DNA from: Gemmobacter megaterium
GTDB taxonomy: Bacteria > Pseudomonadota > Alphaproteobacteria > Rhodobacterales > Rhodobacteraceae
Length of the DNA: 64,000 bases
Assembly (NCBI RefSeq): GCF_900156815.1
Contig: NZ_FTOT01000004.1
Location: 248,001-312,000, forward strand
Direction of reading: 5' to 3'
Shown piece after piece: positions 16,802-29,241 of the stretch. How positions within the stretch are numbered: the stretch's first letter is position 1; each line of letters opens with the position of its first letter. A model generated the notes under the pieces. It saw only the letters and a program-made list of their open reading frames with translations, was not told the DNA's origin and did no database searches. A program made the translations under genes and the position numbers.

Positions 16802-17641
16802 TCAATTGCCGAACAGCGTGGGAGAGTTCAGCAACGCGGGATCGACCCCCTCGTCGCTGCGGATGACGGTCACACCGTCGGTCGCCGCCTTGATACGGGC
16901 CTCGACAGCGGCCTGTTCCAGTTCTGCGACCAGTTCCTCGCGCACCGCCTCCAGCGCAGGGGCCTCGGCCACGCGGGTTTCGTTCAGCTTGATCAGATGC
17001 CAGCCGAATTGGGTCTGGATCGGCCCGCCGATCTCGCCAGCCTTCAGGGCGACAACCGCATCCTCGAAGGGTTTGACCATCATGCCCGGACCGAACCATC
17101 CCAGCGACCCGCCGCCCGCCGCGGCCCCATCGGTCGAATGCTGGCGTGCGAGTTCGGCGAAATCGGCGCCGCCTTCGATCTCGGTCTTCAGCTTGGCCGC
17201 TTCTTCTTCGGTTTTCACCAGAATATGGGCCGCGTTGTATTCGGTCCCCGGCTCTGCCGTCGCAAAGCGGGCGTCATAGGCCGCCTGAATGGCCTCGTCC
17301 GTGATGGCCGCCTTCACCGACTCTTGCAGTGCCAGCCCGGCCAGATAGGCGCGGCGGTCATTCTCCAGCGTCAGTTCGTCGCGTTTGGTGATCAGTTTCG
17401 CGGCATCCTGCGACAGCGCGGTCTGCTGGATCACCTGATCCAGAAGGCCGCGGAACAGGACATCCGCGGGCAACTGCTGATATTGCGCGGGAAGCTGTGC
17501 ACGCAGCGCCGCCAGATGGCCCAGGGTGATTTCAGTGTCATTGACCTTGGCCACGACAGTTGCAGCATCCTGCGCGGTGGCTTCAAAGGCCCATGTCGCC
17601 CCGAGAACCGCCAGAATAAAGCCGCCTGCATGTAGTTTCAT
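16802..17641 (-). CDS. Periplasmic peptidylprolyl isomerase, parvulin (PpiC/SurA-like)
   Basis: 279 residues: Sec signal peptide (1-23, ending EATAQ), helical chaperone region (about 25-120), then a parvulin domain with the signature [14 protein letters not shown] at about 130-145 and [19 protein letters not shown], and a C-terminal helical tail. It catalyses cis-trans isomerisation of prolines and helps fold exported proteins. The ATG at 17641 was preferred to a frame extension 14 codons upstream because it begins the signal peptide directly. It is divergent from secA, a sensible functional pairing (secretion and folding). Confidence 0.92.
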   Translation of the reverse strand: MKLHAGGFILAVLGATWAFEATAQDAATVVAKVNDTEITLGHLAALRAQLPAQYQQLPADVLFRGLLDQVIQQTALSQDAAKLITKRDELTLENDRRAYLAGLALQESVKAAITDEAIQAAYDARFATAEPGTEYNAAHILVKTEEEAAKLKTEIEGGADFAELARQHSTDGAAAGGGSLGWFGPGMMVKPFEDAVVALKAGEIGGPIQTQFGWHLIKLNETRVAEAPALEAVREELVAELEQAAVEARIKAATDGVTVIRSDEGVDPALLNSPTLFGN

Positions 17642-17835
17642 TGCCCATCCCCTGCATACCGCGAACCTTGGCGGCGTTGACACCTTGCGGACAGCCCCTT
17701 ACATCGCGGAGGGTCGCGTGGCGGGGATGCCTGCTCCTGAATGCTCTTCTAGGCAAGGCGGGGGGCATGGGCAAGCCCGCGCACCACGCACGGCGGATCA
17801 CGAACGGCGGCGCCGTTCCCAAGGGACGTAGACAG

Positions 17836-20535
<2,700 letters not shown>

Positions 20536-20622
20536 CGGCCGATTGTTTCCCCATCGCTGCCACTCTGTTGCCGCTTTCCATCGCCAATATGGTCCTGTGC
20601 CGTAAGGTGATGGAGCGGGCAG

Positions 20623-21588
20623 ATGAACAAGCAACGAATCGTTCGGGTGGCGGCTATCGTGGCAGTTGCCGGCGTGACCGGCTTTGTGATGCAATCGCAG
20701 GACAAGGGTCAGCCGGTGGGGTCGCAAGGCCCCCGGATTGCGGCCGCTGTCGATCCGGTGGCACCCGCATTCGCCGGGGCTGCCGCCCTTCCCCTGCCCC
20801 GGCCTGTTGTGCCCGATTCGGGCCAGACCGCCGAACTCTCCCCCCCGGTCACAGAGCCGGCGCCGGTTGTCGCGGAACCTGCGGCGCAGGTGGTCGTCAC
20901 CGACCCCGCGCCACAGGTGGTCGAGGCTGAACCGGCCTGTTCCGATGACATGGTCCTGATCGCCCAGCCCGGCGCCATGATCGACCTGGGCCTTCTGGCG
21001 GCGTGCCGCCCGGATCAGCGGGTCACGATCCGGCATGGCGGGCTGGTGGTCACGGGCCATACCTCCGCCGCTGGCACCCTGATCGCCTCGATTCCCGCCC
21101 TAAGCGATCCTGCCGAGATCACCCTTGCCTTCGCCGATGGAACACAGGTCAGCCAGGCCATCGCTGTGCCGGATCTCGCCCGGTTCGAGCGTTTCGGCGT
21201 GCAGTGGATGGAAGGCGATGCGTTCCAGCTTCACGCCTTCATCCGCCAGTCAGGGGCCGAAGTCTTTGGCGATAGTGCGGCCCGGCCGACGGCCGAGGGC
21301 GGGTTTCTCAGCCAGTTGGGCGATTCCACGACGCAACGCCCGCTGCTGGCAGAGGTCTACACCTATCCCGCCGGGGTTCGTGCCCTTTCCGATGAGGTGG
21401 ATCTGACCATTGAATCTGCCGTCACCACCGCCACCTGCGGCCGCGAAATCCTGGGGGAGACGATACAGCTCAGCGCGGGGCATATCACGCTGCGCGATCT
21501 GATGATCGAGATGCCGGGATGCGAGGCGGTGGGCGAATACGTGGTCTTGCCGAATCCCGTCGCACCAGAGAAACTCGCCTCCAACTAG
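20623..21588 (+). CDS. Conserved hypothetical envelope protein downstream of secA
   Basis: 321 residues. An N-terminal helix (about 5-23, IVRVAAIVAVAGVTGFVM) suggests a membrane anchor or signal peptide. Residues 40-105 are rich in Pro, Ala and Val (low complexity), followed by a folded, beta-rich part with two cysteine pairs possible (Cys107, a Cys in LAACRP, and Cys in TATCGRE and EMPGCEA). I do not recognise a domain. The position straight after secA, with its own GGAG ribosome site, is the only functional hint. It may sit in the periplasm as a structural or adaptor protein; no catalytic motif is visible. Confidence 0.75.
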   Translation: MNKQRIVRVAAIVAVAGVTGFVMQSQDKGQPVGSQGPRIAAAVDPVAPAFAGAAALPLPRPVVPDSGQTAELSPPVTEPAPVVAEPAAQVVVTDPAPQVVEAEPACSDDMVLIAQPGAMIDLGLLAACRPDQRVTIRHGGLVVTGHTSAAGTLIASIPALSDPAEITLAFADGTQVSQAIAVPDLARFERFGVQWMEGDAFQLHAFIRQSGAEVFGDSAARPTAEGGFLSQLGDSTTQRPLLAEVYTYPAGVRALSDEVDLTIESAVTTATCGREILGETIQLSAGHITLRDLMIEMPGCEAVGEYVVLPNPVAPEKLASN

Positions 21589-21606
21589 GGAAACCCCGAG
21601 CATATC

Positions 21607-23076
21607 ATGCACGCAGTCTTTCGCGCGGCGGCCAGAACCGCCGCGCTTTGCATTTGCCTTGGCACGCCAGCGATGGCGCAGGATGCGACGCTTACCTCCC
21701 GTGGGGGCGGGTTGTCCGTTGCGGGGCGGCTGATCAGCTATGATGGCCTGATCTATCGCATCGACACCCAATGGGGCCGTCTGAGCGTGGATGCCGCAGC
21801 CGTCGACTGCACGGGCCCCGGTTGCCCGGACCTGACCCGGTTTGCCCCCGAGCTGCGGATTGCGGTCGAACCCTGGCTGGCCGACCGGGTGCTGATGCCG
21901 CTGATCCGCAGCTTTGCCCGATCCGAGGGCATGAGCCTGGAGGAACGCGGCCCCCTGTTGGAACTGGCCCATGGACCCAAGCCGGAATTGCGGGTGCGCC
22001 TGCGCCCGCTGAGCGGCCCTGCAACGCCCGTGCTGGCCGCCGACGATGCCGATGCCGCGCTGGCGGTGGCCGAACCGGCGGGACGGCTGGTCGCGCATCT
22101 GCCGATGGTGCCCGCCACATCGCCTCATGCGCCCACCGGCCCATTGAACATGCAGGCCCTGCGCCGGCAGCGGGCCGAAGGCGGCGACTGGGCAATGTTG
22201 ACCAGCGAGCCCCGTCCGCTTGTCTGGCACAGCCTGCCCGCTCAAGGCAGTATCGACCGGGCAACGACGCAGACGCTCGGCCCGCTGCGCGCGACTTCAG
22301 AACGCGCGCACGATCCTGAGACGCTGGCCGCCGCACTGCGGCGCGACCCCTGGGGCATCGCGTTGCTGCCCTTACCCCTGCCGCCGGGCCTGATGGCGCG
22401 CGACATCGTGCTGGGCTGCGGCCTGATGGCGGATCTGTCGCCCTTTGCCGCTGCGGCGGGCGACCATCCGCTGTTGCTGCCGGTGTCCTGGATCGAAACC
22501 GGGCGCCGCCTGCCGCCCGTCGCCCGTGCCCTTGCCGACCACCTCGCGTCGCCCGTCGGACAGGCGGCACTGATCACGGCCGGACTGCCTGCCGCCTCGC
22601 CCATGCTGCGCCAATCGCTGGATGCGGCGGGTATCCGGTTGTACAATACCTTGGCCGATCCGAACCCCGCCCTCGCACTGGCAGACCGGCAGGCCGCGCT
22701 GGCCGCGCTGACGCACGGCACGCGACTGGCCCCGACCTTTCGCTTTGATCGCCGCAACGGCGCGCTGGATGCCGCTGCACGCAGCGCGTTGAGCGATCTG
22801 TCGGCCTATCTGGCAACCGCCCGGCTTACCGGGCAGGAGGTGGTGCTGGTGGGCTTTTCCGACGGTGCCGGGTCGGCTGCGCACAGCCGGTCGGCAGCAC
22901 TAGCCCGCGCCGATGCGGTGCGCGATGCCTTGCTGGCGGCGACCCCCGACCTGCCCGATACGGTGGTTCTGCGCAGCGAAAGCCTGGGCGCGGCAATGCC
23001 GATCGCCTGCAACGACACAGCGGGCGGCCGACATGCCAACCGCAGGGTCGAGGTCTGGCTGCGTCCCATCCGCTGA
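21607..23076 (+). CDS. Periplasmic binding protein-like/OmpA-domain fusion protein
   Basis: 489 residues. Signal peptide 1-24 (ends AMAQ). Residues ~35-340 resemble a type-2 periplasmic binding (PstS-like) fold. The C-terminal ~120 residues are an OmpA-type peptidoglycan-binding domain (ATARLTGQEVVLVGFSDG, then the NRRVEVWL ending), with the Asp/Arg positions that grip diaminopimelate. The product is probably anchored to peptidoglycan in the periplasm and binds an anion or small ligand. No transporter lies nearby. It follows the hypothetical at 20623 by 18 bp, so the two are probably one operon with secA upstream. Confidence 0.82.
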   Translation: MHAVFRAAARTAALCICLGTPAMAQDATLTSRGGGLSVAGRLISYDGLIYRIDTQWGRLSVDAAAVDCTGPGCPDLTRFAPELRIAVEPWLADRVLMPLIRSFARSEGMSLEERGPLLELAHGPKPELRVRLRPLSGPATPVLAADDADAALAVAEPAGRLVAHLPMVPATSPHAPTGPLNMQALRRQRAEGGDWAMLTSEPRPLVWHSLPAQGSIDRATTQTLGPLRATSERAHDPETLAAALRRDPWGIALLPLPLPPGLMARDIVLGCGLMADLSPFAAAAGDHPLLLPVSWIETGRRLPPVARALADHLASPVGQAALITAGLPAASPMLRQSLDAAGIRLYNTLADPNPALALADRQAALAALTHGTRLAPTFRFDRRNGALDAAARSALSDLSAYLATARLTGQEVVLVGFSDGAGSAAHSRSAALARADAVRDALLAATPDLPDTVVLRSESLGAAMPIACNDTAGGRHANRRVEVWLRPIR

Positions 23077-23106
23077 TACGGGCAGCGGGGCCATTGCGCC
23101 ACCGTC

Positions 23107-23877
23107 CTACAAATAACCTTGCGAGCGAAAGCTCGTCTCGCGGGACCGCCCCACGATGATATGGTCGTGCAACACCAGGCCCAGCGCCTCTGCCGCGTCG
23201 CGGATGCGGTGGGTCATCACGATATCGGCCTCTGATGGTGTGGGGTCGCCGCTGGGGTGATTGTGGACCAGAATCATCGCACTGGCATCCAGTTCAAGGG
23301 CACGCTTGACCACCTCGCGCGGATAGACCGGCACATGATCCACCGTCCCGCGGGCCTGCTCCTCATCCGCGATCAGCACATTCTTGCGATCCAGGAACAA
23401 CACGCGGAATTGTTCAGTCGCGCGATGTGCCATCGTGGTATGGCAGTAATCCAGCAGCGCATCCCAGCCCGACAGGACATGGCGGTTCAACACCCGCGCC
23501 CGCGCCAGCCGCGCGGCCGCCGCCTCGACCACTTTCAACTCGCAGATCACCGCCTCTCCCACGCCTTCGACGGTTTCGAGCCGCGCGGAGGGGGCCGAGA
23601 TGACCCCGTTGAAGTCGTGAAACGTCGTCAGCAAGCGGTGGGCGAGTGGCTTGACATCCTGACGGGGAATGGCCCGGAACAGCACCAGTTCCAGCATTTC
23701 ATAATCCGGCAGGGCGGCGGCGCCACCGGCCATGAACCGCGCCCGCAACCGCGCGCGGTGATCCTTGATGTAGGAGGGCAGCCGCGCGCCCCGTTCCAGC
23801 GGCAACAGCGCCGGATCCTCCGGCCCGGAGGCGGGGTCGAACAGCGGCAAGGGGGCTTCGGCAAACTGTCGGGTCAT
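23107..23877 (-). CDS. radC: RadC/JAB-domain DNA repair-like protein
   Basis: 256 residues. An N-terminal helix-hairpin-helix-like region (about 60-110, including ETVEGVGEAV) and a C-terminal JAMM/MPN-type metalloprotease fold with LVHNHPSGDPTPSEAD. The family is traditionally called DNA repair protein RadC, but its molecular role is unsettled. The ATG at 23877 starts MTRQFAE; an upstream ATG (23907) would add ten hydrophobic residues and has no ribosome site. It is convergent with the OmpA-domain gene, 30 bp away. Confidence 0.9.
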   Translation of the reverse strand: MTRQFAEAPLPLFDPASGPEDPALLPLERGARLPSYIKDHRARLRARFMAGGAAALPDYEMLELVLFRAIPRQDVKPLAHRLLTTFHDFNGVISAPSARLETVEGVGEAVICELKVVEAAAARLARARVLNRHVLSGWDALLDYCHTTMAHRATEQFRVLFLDRKNVLIADEEQARGTVDHVPVYPREVVKRALELDASAMILVHNHPSGDPTPSEADIVMTHRIRDAAEALGLVLHDHIIVGRSRETSFRSQGYL

Positions 23878-23970
23878 GCCCCGAGCTTGCACAAGGAAGA
23901 TGAACATGGCGTTAACAGCGCCACCAGGCTGCGTGGGTCACGGCGCGCGCCCGCCCGCGCCACAGGAACA

Positions 23971-23989
23971 GCGGGGGCCAGACCCCCGC
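23971..23989 (-). terminator. Terminator-like hairpin after dnaJ
   Basis: Seven-bp perfect stem GCGGGGG/CCCCCGC with a five-base loop, four bases past the dnaJ stop. No T run follows, only TGTTCC on the minus strand. Confidence 0.5.
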
Positions 23990-23993
23990 GTCC

Positions 23994-25145
23994 CTAGCGC
24001 TTGCCGTCCCAGAAGCTTTTCACCTTGGAAAAGAAACTGGATCCTTCGGGATTGTTGTCCTCTGACAGCCGGTCGAATTCCATCAGCAGCTCACGCTGCC
24101 GCGCCGTCAGGTTCACCGGCGTTTCCACGGCCAGTTCGATCAGCATGTCACCGATCCCGCCGCCGCGCAACGCAGGCATCCCCTTGCCGCGCAGACGCAT
24201 CTGCTTGCCGGTCTGGCTTCCGGCAGGAACCTTCACCTTGGACCGGCCACCGTCGATGGTCGGAACCTCCACCTCGCCGCCAATGGCAGCGGTGGTGATC
24301 GAAACCGGCACCCGGCAATAGAGATGCGCCCCGTCACGCTGAAAGATCGGATGCTCGCGAACCTCGATGAAGATGTACAGATCCCCGGTCGGACCGCCAC
24401 GCAGACCCGCCTCGCCCTCTCCGGCCAGCCGGATCCGGGTGCCGGTTTCCACCCCGGCAGGAATGTTGACCGACAGGGTGCGCTCTTTCTCGACCCGTCC
24501 GGCACCGCCACAGGCCCGGCAGGGGTTCTTGACCGTCTGCCCGGCGCCGCCACAGGTGGGGCAGGTGCGTTCGATCGTGAAAAATCCCTGTTGCGCCCGA
24601 ACCTTGCCCAAGCCCGAACAGGTCGGGCAGGTCACCGGCTCTGCCCCGCCCTCGGCGCCCGTCCCATGACAGGATTCGCAGCTTACGGCAGTCGGGACCG
24701 AGATCGTCTTTTGCACACCCTTGAACGCCTCTTCCAGCGTCACGCGCAAGTTGTAGCGCAGATCCGATCCGCGTTGCGCGCGCGAACGGCCACCCTGGCC
24801 ACCCCGCCCGCCCATGAAATCGCCGAACAGATCCTCGAACACATCGGAAAAGGCGCTGGCGAAATCGCCCTGCTGGCCAAAGCCCGCCCCCCGCCCCCCG
24901 CCGCCGCCGCCCATGCCACCTTCAAAGGCACCATGGCCGAAACGGTCGTACGCCGCCTTTTTCTGCTCGTCCTTCAGGACGTCATAGGCCTCGTTCGCTT
25001 CCTTGAACTGCGCTTCCGCCTGCGGATTATCCTGGTTGCGGTCGGGGTGCAGCTCTTTGGCCTTCTGCCGGTAAGCCTTCTTGATCTCGTCGGGGGATGC
25101 GCCCCTTGCGATGCCAAGTACTTCGTAGAAGTCACGTTTTGCCAT
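23994..25145 (-). CDS. dnaJ: Chaperone protein DnaJ
   Basis: 383 residues, full type-I DnaJ: J domain (1-70) with the HPD motif ([11 protein letters not shown]), Gly-rich region (about 75-110), zinc-finger region with four CxxCxGxG-type repeats ([32 protein letters not shown]), and C-terminal substrate-binding beta domains. It stimulates DnaK ATPase and delivers unfolded clients. It lies 70 bp downstream of dnaK, with a hairpin between the two that could reduce its expression relative to dnaK. Confidence 0.98.
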   Translation of the reverse strand: MAKRDFYEVLGIARGASPDEIKKAYRQKAKELHPDRNQDNPQAEAQFKEANEAYDVLKDEQKKAAYDRFGHGAFEGGMGGGGGGRGAGFGQQGDFASAFSDVFEDLFGDFMGGRGGQGGRSRAQRGSDLRYNLRVTLEEAFKGVQKTISVPTAVSCESCHGTGAEGGAEPVTCPTCSGLGKVRAQQGFFTIERTCPTCGGAGQTVKNPCRACGGAGRVEKERTLSVNIPAGVETGTRIRLAGEGEAGLRGGPTGDLYIFIEVREHPIFQRDGAHLYCRVPVSITTAAIGGEVEVPTIDGGRSKVKVPAGSQTGKQMRLRGKGMPALRGGGIGDMLIELAVETPVNLTARQRELLMEFDRLSEDNNPEGSSFFSKVKSFWDGKR

Positions 25146-25170
25146 TGTCTACCCCTTTGGGCCAAGGCAA

Positions 25171-25198
25171 GGGGGCGGCCCCTTTCAGGACCGCCCCC
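25171..25198 (-). terminator. Intercistronic hairpin between dnaK and dnaJ
   Basis: Stem GGGGGCGG/CCGCCCCC with a 12-base spacer that can partly extend the pairing. On the minus strand it is followed by TTGCCTTGG rather than a T run, so partial termination or mRNA stabilisation is more likely than complete termination. Confidence 0.5.
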
Positions 25199-25215
25199 GC
25201 CTGCGCCCGCCCTTG

Positions 25216-27120
25216 TCAGCGGCGCTTGCGGTCTTCGCCCAAGTCCTCGAAATCGGCATCGACGATATCTTCGTCGGCGCCCGGACGTTGCTCTTCCCCA
25301 TCCGAGTCGCTGGCCTGGGCCTTGTAGATCGCCTCGCCCAGCTTCATCGCGGCTTCGGTCAGGTTCTGCATCGCGCTGCGGATCTTGCCGACATCCTGCC
25401 CTGCCAGCGCATCTTCAAGCGGCGACATGGCCAGTTCGATGGCTTCGACCGTCGAAGGATCGACCTTTTCCGAATGTTCGGTCAGCGATTTCTTGGTCGA
25501 ATGCAGCAGGCTTTCGCCCTGGTTCTTCGCCTCGACCAGTTCCTTGCGCTGTTTGTCGGCTTCGGCATTCGCCTCGGCGTCGCGCACCATCTGTTCGATC
25601 TCGGCGTCGGTCAGACCGCCCGAGGCCTGGATGGTGATCCGCTGTTCCTTGCCGGTGCCCTTGTCCTTGGCGGAAACCGACACGATGCCGTTGGCGTCAA
25701 TGTCGAAGGTCACCTCGATCTGCGGCATCCCACGCGGTGCCGGGGGGATGTTTTCCAGGTTGAACTGGCCCAGCATCTTGTTGTCGGCCGCCATCTCCCG
25801 CTCGCCCTGGAACACGCGGATCGTCACCGCGTTCTGATTGTCCTCGGCGGTCGAGAAGACCTGGCTTTTCTTGGTCGGGATCGTGGTGTTGCGGTCGATC
25901 AGACGGGTGAACACGCCGCCCAGCGTCTCGATGCCCAGGGACAGCGGGGTGACGTCCAGCAGGACCACGTCCTTGACATCGCCTTGCAGCACACCCGCCT
26001 GGATCGCGGCGCCCAGCGCCACAACCTCGTCAGGGTTCACGCCCTTGTGCGGTTCCTTGCCGAAGAACTTGGTCACTTCCTCGACCACTTTCGGCATACG
26101 GGTCATACCGCCGACCAGCACCACCTCGTCGATGTCGCCTTTCGACAGGCCCGCATCCTTGAGCGCAGCGGCGCAAGGCTTCATCGAGGCCTTGATCAGG
26201 TCATCGACCAGCGATTCCAGCTTGGAGCGCGTCAGCTTCATCACCATGTGCAGCGGCTGGCCCGTGTTGCGGTCCATGCTGATGAAGGGCTGGTTGATCT
26301 CGGTCTGCTGGCTGGAGGAGAGCTCGATCTTGGCCTTTTCCGCCGCCTCTTTCAGGCGTTGCAGGGCCATCTTGTCCAGCGTCAGATCGACACCGTGTTC
26401 CTTTTTGAACTCGTCGGCCAGATAGGTCACGATGCGCATGTCAAAGTCTTCACCGCCCAGGAACGTATCCCCGTTGGTGGATTTGACTTCGAACAGGCCG
26501 TCGTCGATTTCCAGGATGGTGATGTCGAACGTACCGCCGCCAAGGTCATAGACCGCGATGGTGCGCGATTCCTTCTTGTCCAGCCCGTAGGCCAGGGCGG
26601 CTGCGGTCGGCTCGTTGATGATGCGCAGCACTTCGAGGCCCGCAATCTTGCCCGCGTCCTTGGTGGCCTGGCGCTGTGCGTCGTTGAAATAGGCCGGAAC
26701 CGTGATCACGGCTTGCGTGACGGTTTCGCCCAGATAGCTTTCGGCGGTTTCCTTCATCTTCTGAAGGATCACGGCAGAGATCTGCGCCGGGCTGAACTTA
26801 TCGCCCCGCACTTCGACCCATGCGTCGCCATTGCCACCATCCACGATGGCATAGGGCACCAGCTTCTTGTCCTTGGTCACGGCCGGGTCGGTGGTCCGGC
26901 GGCCGATCAGACGTTTGACGGCAAAGACGGTGTTGGTGGGGTTGGTCACGGCCTGCCGCTTGGCGGGCTGACCGACCAGGCGTTCGCTTTCCGTGAACGC
27001 GACGATCGAGGGCGTGGTACGTGCCCCTTCCGAATTCTCGATCACACGGGGCTGCGACCCGTCCATGATGGCAACGCAGCTGTTCGTGGTGCCGAGGTCG
27101 ATACCGATGACTTTGGCCAT
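25216..27120 (-). CDS. dnaK: Molecular chaperone DnaK (Hsp70)
   Basis: 634 residues, full Hsp70: nucleotide-binding domain beginning [19 protein letters not shown] with phosphate loops ([20 protein letters not shown]), substrate-binding domain, helical lid and a C-terminal acidic tail with [10 protein letters not shown]. It folds and refolds proteins with DnaJ and GrpE (grpE is not in this window). I prefer the ATG at 27120 to the ATG two codons earlier because AAGGA is six bases away from it. A sigma-32-like promoter lies about 100 bp upstream. Confidence 0.98.
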   Translation of the reverse strand: MAKVIGIDLGTTNSCVAIMDGSQPRVIENSEGARTTPSIVAFTESERLVGQPAKRQAVTNPTNTVFAVKRLIGRRTTDPAVTKDKKLVPYAIVDGGNGDAWVEVRGDKFSPAQISAVILQKMKETAESYLGETVTQAVITVPAYFNDAQRQATKDAGKIAGLEVLRIINEPTAAALAYGLDKKESRTIAVYDLGGGTFDITILEIDDGLFEVKSTNGDTFLGGEDFDMRIVTYLADEFKKEHGVDLTLDKMALQRLKEAAEKAKIELSSSQQTEINQPFISMDRNTGQPLHMVMKLTRSKLESLVDDLIKASMKPCAAALKDAGLSKGDIDEVVLVGGMTRMPKVVEEVTKFFGKEPHKGVNPDEVVALGAAIQAGVLQGDVKDVVLLDVTPLSLGIETLGGVFTRLIDRNTTIPTKKSQVFSTAEDNQNAVTIRVFQGEREMAADNKMLGQFNLENIPPAPRGMPQIEVTFDIDANGIVSVSAKDKGTGKEQRITIQASGGLTDAEIEQMVRDAEANAEADKQRKELVEAKNQGESLLHSTKKSLTEHSEKVDPSTVEAIELAMSPLEDALAGQDVGKIRSAMQNLTEAAMKLGEAIYKAQASDSDGEEQRPGADEDIVDADFEDLGEDRKRR

Positions 27121-27228
27121 GTTCATTCCTTCTCAGGCGATGTGCTGGGGCCGAGCCCGTTGCGGCGCCCCGCCCCGATCCCAGGTTTCGGGCACCGGGG
27201 TTAGACCCCGCTCCCGTTCCGAGGGGTA

Positions 27229-27256
27229 TATATGGGGGGGTCAAGGGGCCTGCAAG
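27229..27256 (-). promoter_or_regulatory. Sigma-32 (RpoH) type promoter of dnaK
   Basis: On the minus strand: -35 CTTGCAG (27250-27256), 12-bp spacer, -10 CCCCATATA (27229-27237). This is close to the heat-shock consensus CTTGAAA-N11-16-CCCCATNT and is well placed for dnaK. I see no CIRCE inverted repeat. Confidence 0.65.
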
Positions 27257-27283
27257 TGTCACAGCGCCGTGATTTTCGCAAGA

Positions 27284-28105
27284 TCAGCGCCCGGCACCCC
27301 AACTGACCGAGGCATGGCGGCGCGTATAGAACTCGGCCATGAGACCGATCATCAGACAACTGAGCGCCACATAGAACGGATAGCTCATCGAGGTATGATG
27401 CGGGGTGTAGTTCAGGAACATCTCGCCGCGTGCCTGGTCGATACAGTGAAACAGCGGGTTCCAGTCGAACAGCGCAATCATCCAGCCGGGCAGCATATTG
27501 ACAACGAACATCTTTCCCGAGGCGATCATGTTCACCCGCTGGTAGATCAGCGTCACCATGCCCACCAGATCCGGCGCCCATGGCCGCGCCGCCAGCAGCA
27601 CCATGCCGATGGCGACCCCTGTGAACCAGCTCATCAGGAACACCCCCATCACGCCGACGGGATGAAAGATCTCCAGCGGCTTGATCGCGGCATGATAGAA
27701 ATACAGCACCAGCGCGGCCGAAAGAAGTTGCAGATACAATGCCGAAAGCGCAGCCCCGGCGATGGCCACGATCGTGTTCATCGGGGCATGTTTCATCATG
27801 GGCGAGGTCGGCCCTTCGGCATTGGATACGGCGCCGACGGTCTTGGTATGCGTCATGAACAGGAAGACACCCGACATGACATACAGCAGGAAATCCCCCC
27901 GGATCGCCAGGCGGCGCAGGTTCAGCAGATCGAACATGATGTAGAACACCCCGACCATCAGAACGGTCTGGAAGATGTTGATCAGCAGCCCGAGCACCGC
28001 GTTCCCATGGCTCTTGCGCACGTTGCGCACGGCCGCATGGAATATCAGTTCCAGCAGTTCGAACGCACCACTGACCCGTGTTCTGCGCTTTTCGATATGG
28101 AACAT
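27284..28105 (-). CDS. ABC-2 type transporter permease (polysaccharide export, KpsM-like)
   Basis: 273 residues with about six membrane helices and the ABC-2 permease pattern of capsule/O-antigen exporters. Segments NIFQTVLMVGVFYIMFDLL and FHPVGVMGVFLMSWFTGVAIG are membrane spans. Such permeases pair with a KpsT-like ATPase to move glycans across the inner membrane; no ATPase gene is adjacent. I chose the ATG at 28105 (MFHIEKRRTR...) as the likely family start; 28141 adds 12 residues. It is divergent from cysQ, near galU and the glycosyltransferases, which supports a polysaccharide role. Confidence 0.82.
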   Translation of the reverse strand: MFHIEKRRTRVSGAFELLELIFHAAVRNVRKSHGNAVLGLLINIFQTVLMVGVFYIMFDLLNLRRLAIRGDFLLYVMSGVFLFMTHTKTVGAVSNAEGPTSPMMKHAPMNTIVAIAGAALSALYLQLLSAALVLYFYHAAIKPLEIFHPVGVMGVFLMSWFTGVAIGMVLLAARPWAPDLVGMVTLIYQRVNMIASGKMFVVNMLPGWMIALFDWNPLFHCIDQARGEMFLNYTPHHTSMSYPFYVALSCLMIGLMAEFYTRRHASVSWGAGR

Positions 28106-28242
28106 GCCGCGCCTGCCGCCTTTCGGGGATAACTGCACCATCTTGCCCGCGACCGCTTGCCGAAGCGTTACGCGCAGGCCATAACCCTAGCGCCGCTTTG
28201 CGGCATGATGAAGGCACAGATTTCAGGTGGGGACGCGACGGT

Positions 28243-29034
28243 ATGGATTTTGACAAGCTGGTTTCGGACATGCGGCGCCTGGCCCTGGAGGCAGGCGATG
28301 CGATCATGCAGATCTACAGCGCGCCCGATTTCGAGGTGCGCTCCAAATCCGACGCCAGCCCGGTGACAGCCGCCGACGAAGCGGCCGACGCCGTGATTTC
28401 GGACGGTCTGCGCGCGGCCTATCCCGATGTGACGCTGATCACCGAAGAACAGGCGGCCAGCCACAGCCTGTCGGCCAGCACCTTCCTGATCGTCGATCCG
28501 CTGGACGGCACAAAGGAATTCGTGCAGCGCCGCGGCGATTTCACCGTCAACATCGCCTATGTCGAAGACGGCATTCCGCTGCGGGGCGTTGTCTATGCCC
28601 CGGCCAAGGGGCGGTTGTTCTACACCCTGCCCGACGGAACCGCGGTCGAGGAAGCCGGCCCCTTTGCCAAGGAAACCTCCGGCGCGCTCACGGCGCTGAA
28701 CGTGTCCGTGCCCGACAATGATGCGCTGATGGTCGTTGCGTCCAAGTCCCACCGCGATCAGGCCACGGATGACTATATCGGCAAATACGCTGTCAAGGAC
28801 ATGACGAGCGCCGGATCCAGCCTGAAGTTCTGCCTGGTGGCGACGGGCGAAGCCGATCTCTACCCCCGCCTTGGCCGCACGATGGAATGGGACACGGCGG
28901 CCGGCGACGCGGTGCTGCGCGGCGCAGGAGGGCATGTGGTGCGCTTCGACGATCATAGCCCCCTGACCTATGGCAAGCCGGGCTGGGACAACCCCTTTTT
29001 CATCGCCCATGCGCCGGGCGTTATGCTGCGATAG
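28243..29034 (+). CDS. cysQ: 3'(2'),5'-bisphosphate nucleotidase CysQ
   Basis: 263 residues, inositol-monophosphatase-like fold with the metal motif DPLDGTKEF (about residues 87-95) and, near the C terminus, WDTAAGDAVLRGAGG. It dephosphorylates 3'-phosphoadenosine 5'-phosphate (PAP), the by-product of PAPS-dependent sulfotransfer and sulfate assimilation. The ATG at 28243 fits the family start MDFDKLV. Context: a sulfotransferase-like gene lies 6 kb downstream in the same direction, making PAP removal for glycan sulfation plausible. Confidence 0.92.
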   Translation: MDFDKLVSDMRRLALEAGDAIMQIYSAPDFEVRSKSDASPVTAADEAADAVISDGLRAAYPDVTLITEEQAASHSLSASTFLIVDPLDGTKEFVQRRGDFTVNIAYVEDGIPLRGVVYAPAKGRLFYTLPDGTAVEEAGPFAKETSGALTALNVSVPDNDALMVVASKSHRDQATDDYIGKYAVKDMTSAGSSLKFCLVATGEADLYPRLGRTMEWDTAAGDAVLRGAGGHVVRFDDHSPLTYGKPGWDNPFFIAHAPGVMLR

Positions 29035-29145
29035 GCATCTATCCGCTTCTCGCCGCAACGCAGCAGCACCGGCCCCAATCAGGTATTGCTGCAACGAGGC
29101 CGACTGGTTAGATCTGGGGTAGCGCTCAGGCTGTGCACGTCTTAA

Positions 29146-29174
29146 TTCCGCCAAATTTTTATAGTTTAGCGGAA
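29146..29174 (+). promoter_or_regulatory. AT-rich inverted repeat upstream of galU
   Basis: Arms TTCCGCCAAA and TTTAGCGGAA match at 9 of 10 positions around a nine-base AT spacer, 67 bp before the galU start and in a region of unusual AT content. It looks like an operator; the protein that binds it is unknown. Confidence 0.45.
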
Positions 29175-29241
29175 ACGGGACGCGCCCTGTCTGGGGCGAC
29201 ACGCCCCCAGGTGCGGGACAAGAAACCGAGGATAATTTGCA

